A DNA stretch of 6,054 nucleotides from Thermodesulfobacteriota bacterium (GTDB lineage: Bacteria; Desulfobacterota; Dissulfuribacteria; Dissulfuribacterales; UBA3076): contig QNAY01000088.1 in the NCBI GenBank assembly GCA_003645605.1, positions 1 to 6,054 of the forward strand. The letters are read 5' to 3'. This document shows positions 5,711-6,054 of the stretch, piece after piece. The position numbers and the translations under genes were made by a program. Within the stretch, counting starts at the first letter, position 1, and each line of letters opens with the position of its first letter. Under the pieces are notes generated by a model. The model did not search any database. It was not told where the DNA came from and saw only the letters and a list, made by a program, of their open reading frames with translations.

Positions 5711-5820
5711 AACTGTCATTTCGAGCAAAACGAGAAATCTTATCGTACTGAAAATACAGGCATTAAAGATTTCTCCCTACGGTCGAAATGACAAAAAGGG
5801 GGGTTTTCGTTCAGGCACTA
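5686..5820. repeat. 135 bp composite inverted repeat between rsmG and the carS-like gene
   Basis: Two nested pairs of boxes are inverted. The outer pair is TAGTG, T or C, CTGAACGAAAAC on both strands (left end 5686, right end 5820). The inner pair is TGTCATTTCGA plus GAGAAATCTT (left 5714-5741, right 5766-5792). The loop is 24 bases (5742-5765). Between the outer and inner boxes lies an unrelated spacer: TAACCAAAAC on the left and a C5T4 tract on the right. The inner TGTCATTTCGA...GAGAAATCTT string resembles an intergenic repeat I recall from many environmental bacterial genomes (unverified). No transposase is present. The right arm overlaps the end of rsmG. Confidence 0.85.
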
Positions 5821-6054
5821 ATATAACAAGACTACGTTGAAAACTACTAACAGGTGTTTTAGTTTTTATGATACCGGCCTTCCATCCATGCCTTTGCAGA
5901 TAGCCCATTTTTCCTTCCAGTTCTTCATCTGCCTTTGGTCCCTTCATGGCTATTACCAGACCGTTTGGTGACAGTAAAGGCCGGGCCATGCGGGCAAGCT
6001 CATCCAGAGGTCCTACTGCCTGGCTGACAATTACATCAAAGCTTTCAGGGGGGA
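5777..6054 (-). CDS. rsmG: 16S rRNA (guanine-N7) methyltransferase RsmG/GidB, C-terminal part (5' end outside window)
   Basis: RsmG methylates N7 of a guanine in the 530 loop of 16S rRNA using S-adenosylmethionine. The visible 91 residues cover the second half of the Rossmann-like methyltransferase domain: SFDVIVSQAVGPLDELARMA is the family's FDVV-SRA-APL block, followed by PLLSPNGLVIAMKG, the element matching the usual K/P-GG-x-x-ALKG strand, and a final strand SFQRSLVIL. The first two bases of the window end belong to an incomplete codon. The family normally ends a few residues after the R-x-LV-V strand. Here the frame continues as VPERKPPFLSFRP to a TAG at 5777-5779, and these codons lie within the right arm of the composite inverted repeat. 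The native tail seems to have been replaced by repeat-encoded sequence, probably without loss of the catalytic fold. The carS-like gene lies downstream on the same strand. Confidence 0.88.
   Translation of the reverse strand, partial: PPESFDVIVSQAVGPLDELARMARPLLSPNGLVIAMKGPKADEELEGKMGYLQRHGWKAGIIKTKTPVSSFQRSLVILVPERKPPFLSFRP

Noticed and set aside
1925..5820. CRISPR array or tandem regulatory repeats
   Set aside because: The repeats are isolated long palindromes thousands of bases apart, with no regular spacers and no cas genes.

Overview
The window looks like chromosomal DNA from a Gram-negative, LPS-making bacterium. The gene content and the style of the intergenic repeats suggest a Desulfobacterota (deltaproteobacterial) genome, but that assignment is inference from memory. 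Six protein genes are supported. The 3' end of scpA (chromosome condensation) is on the + strand. Five genes lie on the - strand, read from right to left: the 3' end of rsmG (16S rRNA methyltransferase), a CDP-archaeol-synthase-like membrane protein (CarS fold), a PHP-domain metal-dependent phosphoesterase, lptD (outer-membrane LPS assembly), and a YeeE/YedE-type sulfur/selenium-compound membrane transporter.

Layout: 1-301 scpA end; 302-453 convergent gap with an AT-rich inverted repeat and a likely terminator; 454-1659 yedE-like gene with a clear ribosome binding site and a candidate promoter; 1660-2054 a gap of about 395 bp holding that promoter, a short UGA-interrupted open frame of unknown meaning, and a 126 bp palindrome; 2055-4253 lptD; 4306-4983 PHP gene; 4984-5155 a second palindrome of the same family plus a small hairpin resembling its end; 5156-5656 carS-like gene; 5657-5776 mostly a third, composite inverted repeat; 5777-6054 rsmG end.

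rsmG, carS-like, PHP and lptD all point the same way and could be one envelope/housekeeping transcription unit. LptD inserts LPS into the outer membrane and the CarS-like protein probably activates a lipid precursor with CTP, so two of the four concern envelope lipids. The role of the PHP protein is open. yedE has its own promoter candidate and probably its own terminator.

No CRISPR array, tRNA, rRNA, transposase or phage gene is visible. The most notable feature is non-coding: four inverted-repeat elements sit at, or within a few bases of, gene 3' ends. Two of them (1925-2050 and 5039-5148) are diverged copies of one hairpin family with a shared apex signature, and a third (5686-5820) appears to supply the last codons and the stop codon of rsmG.
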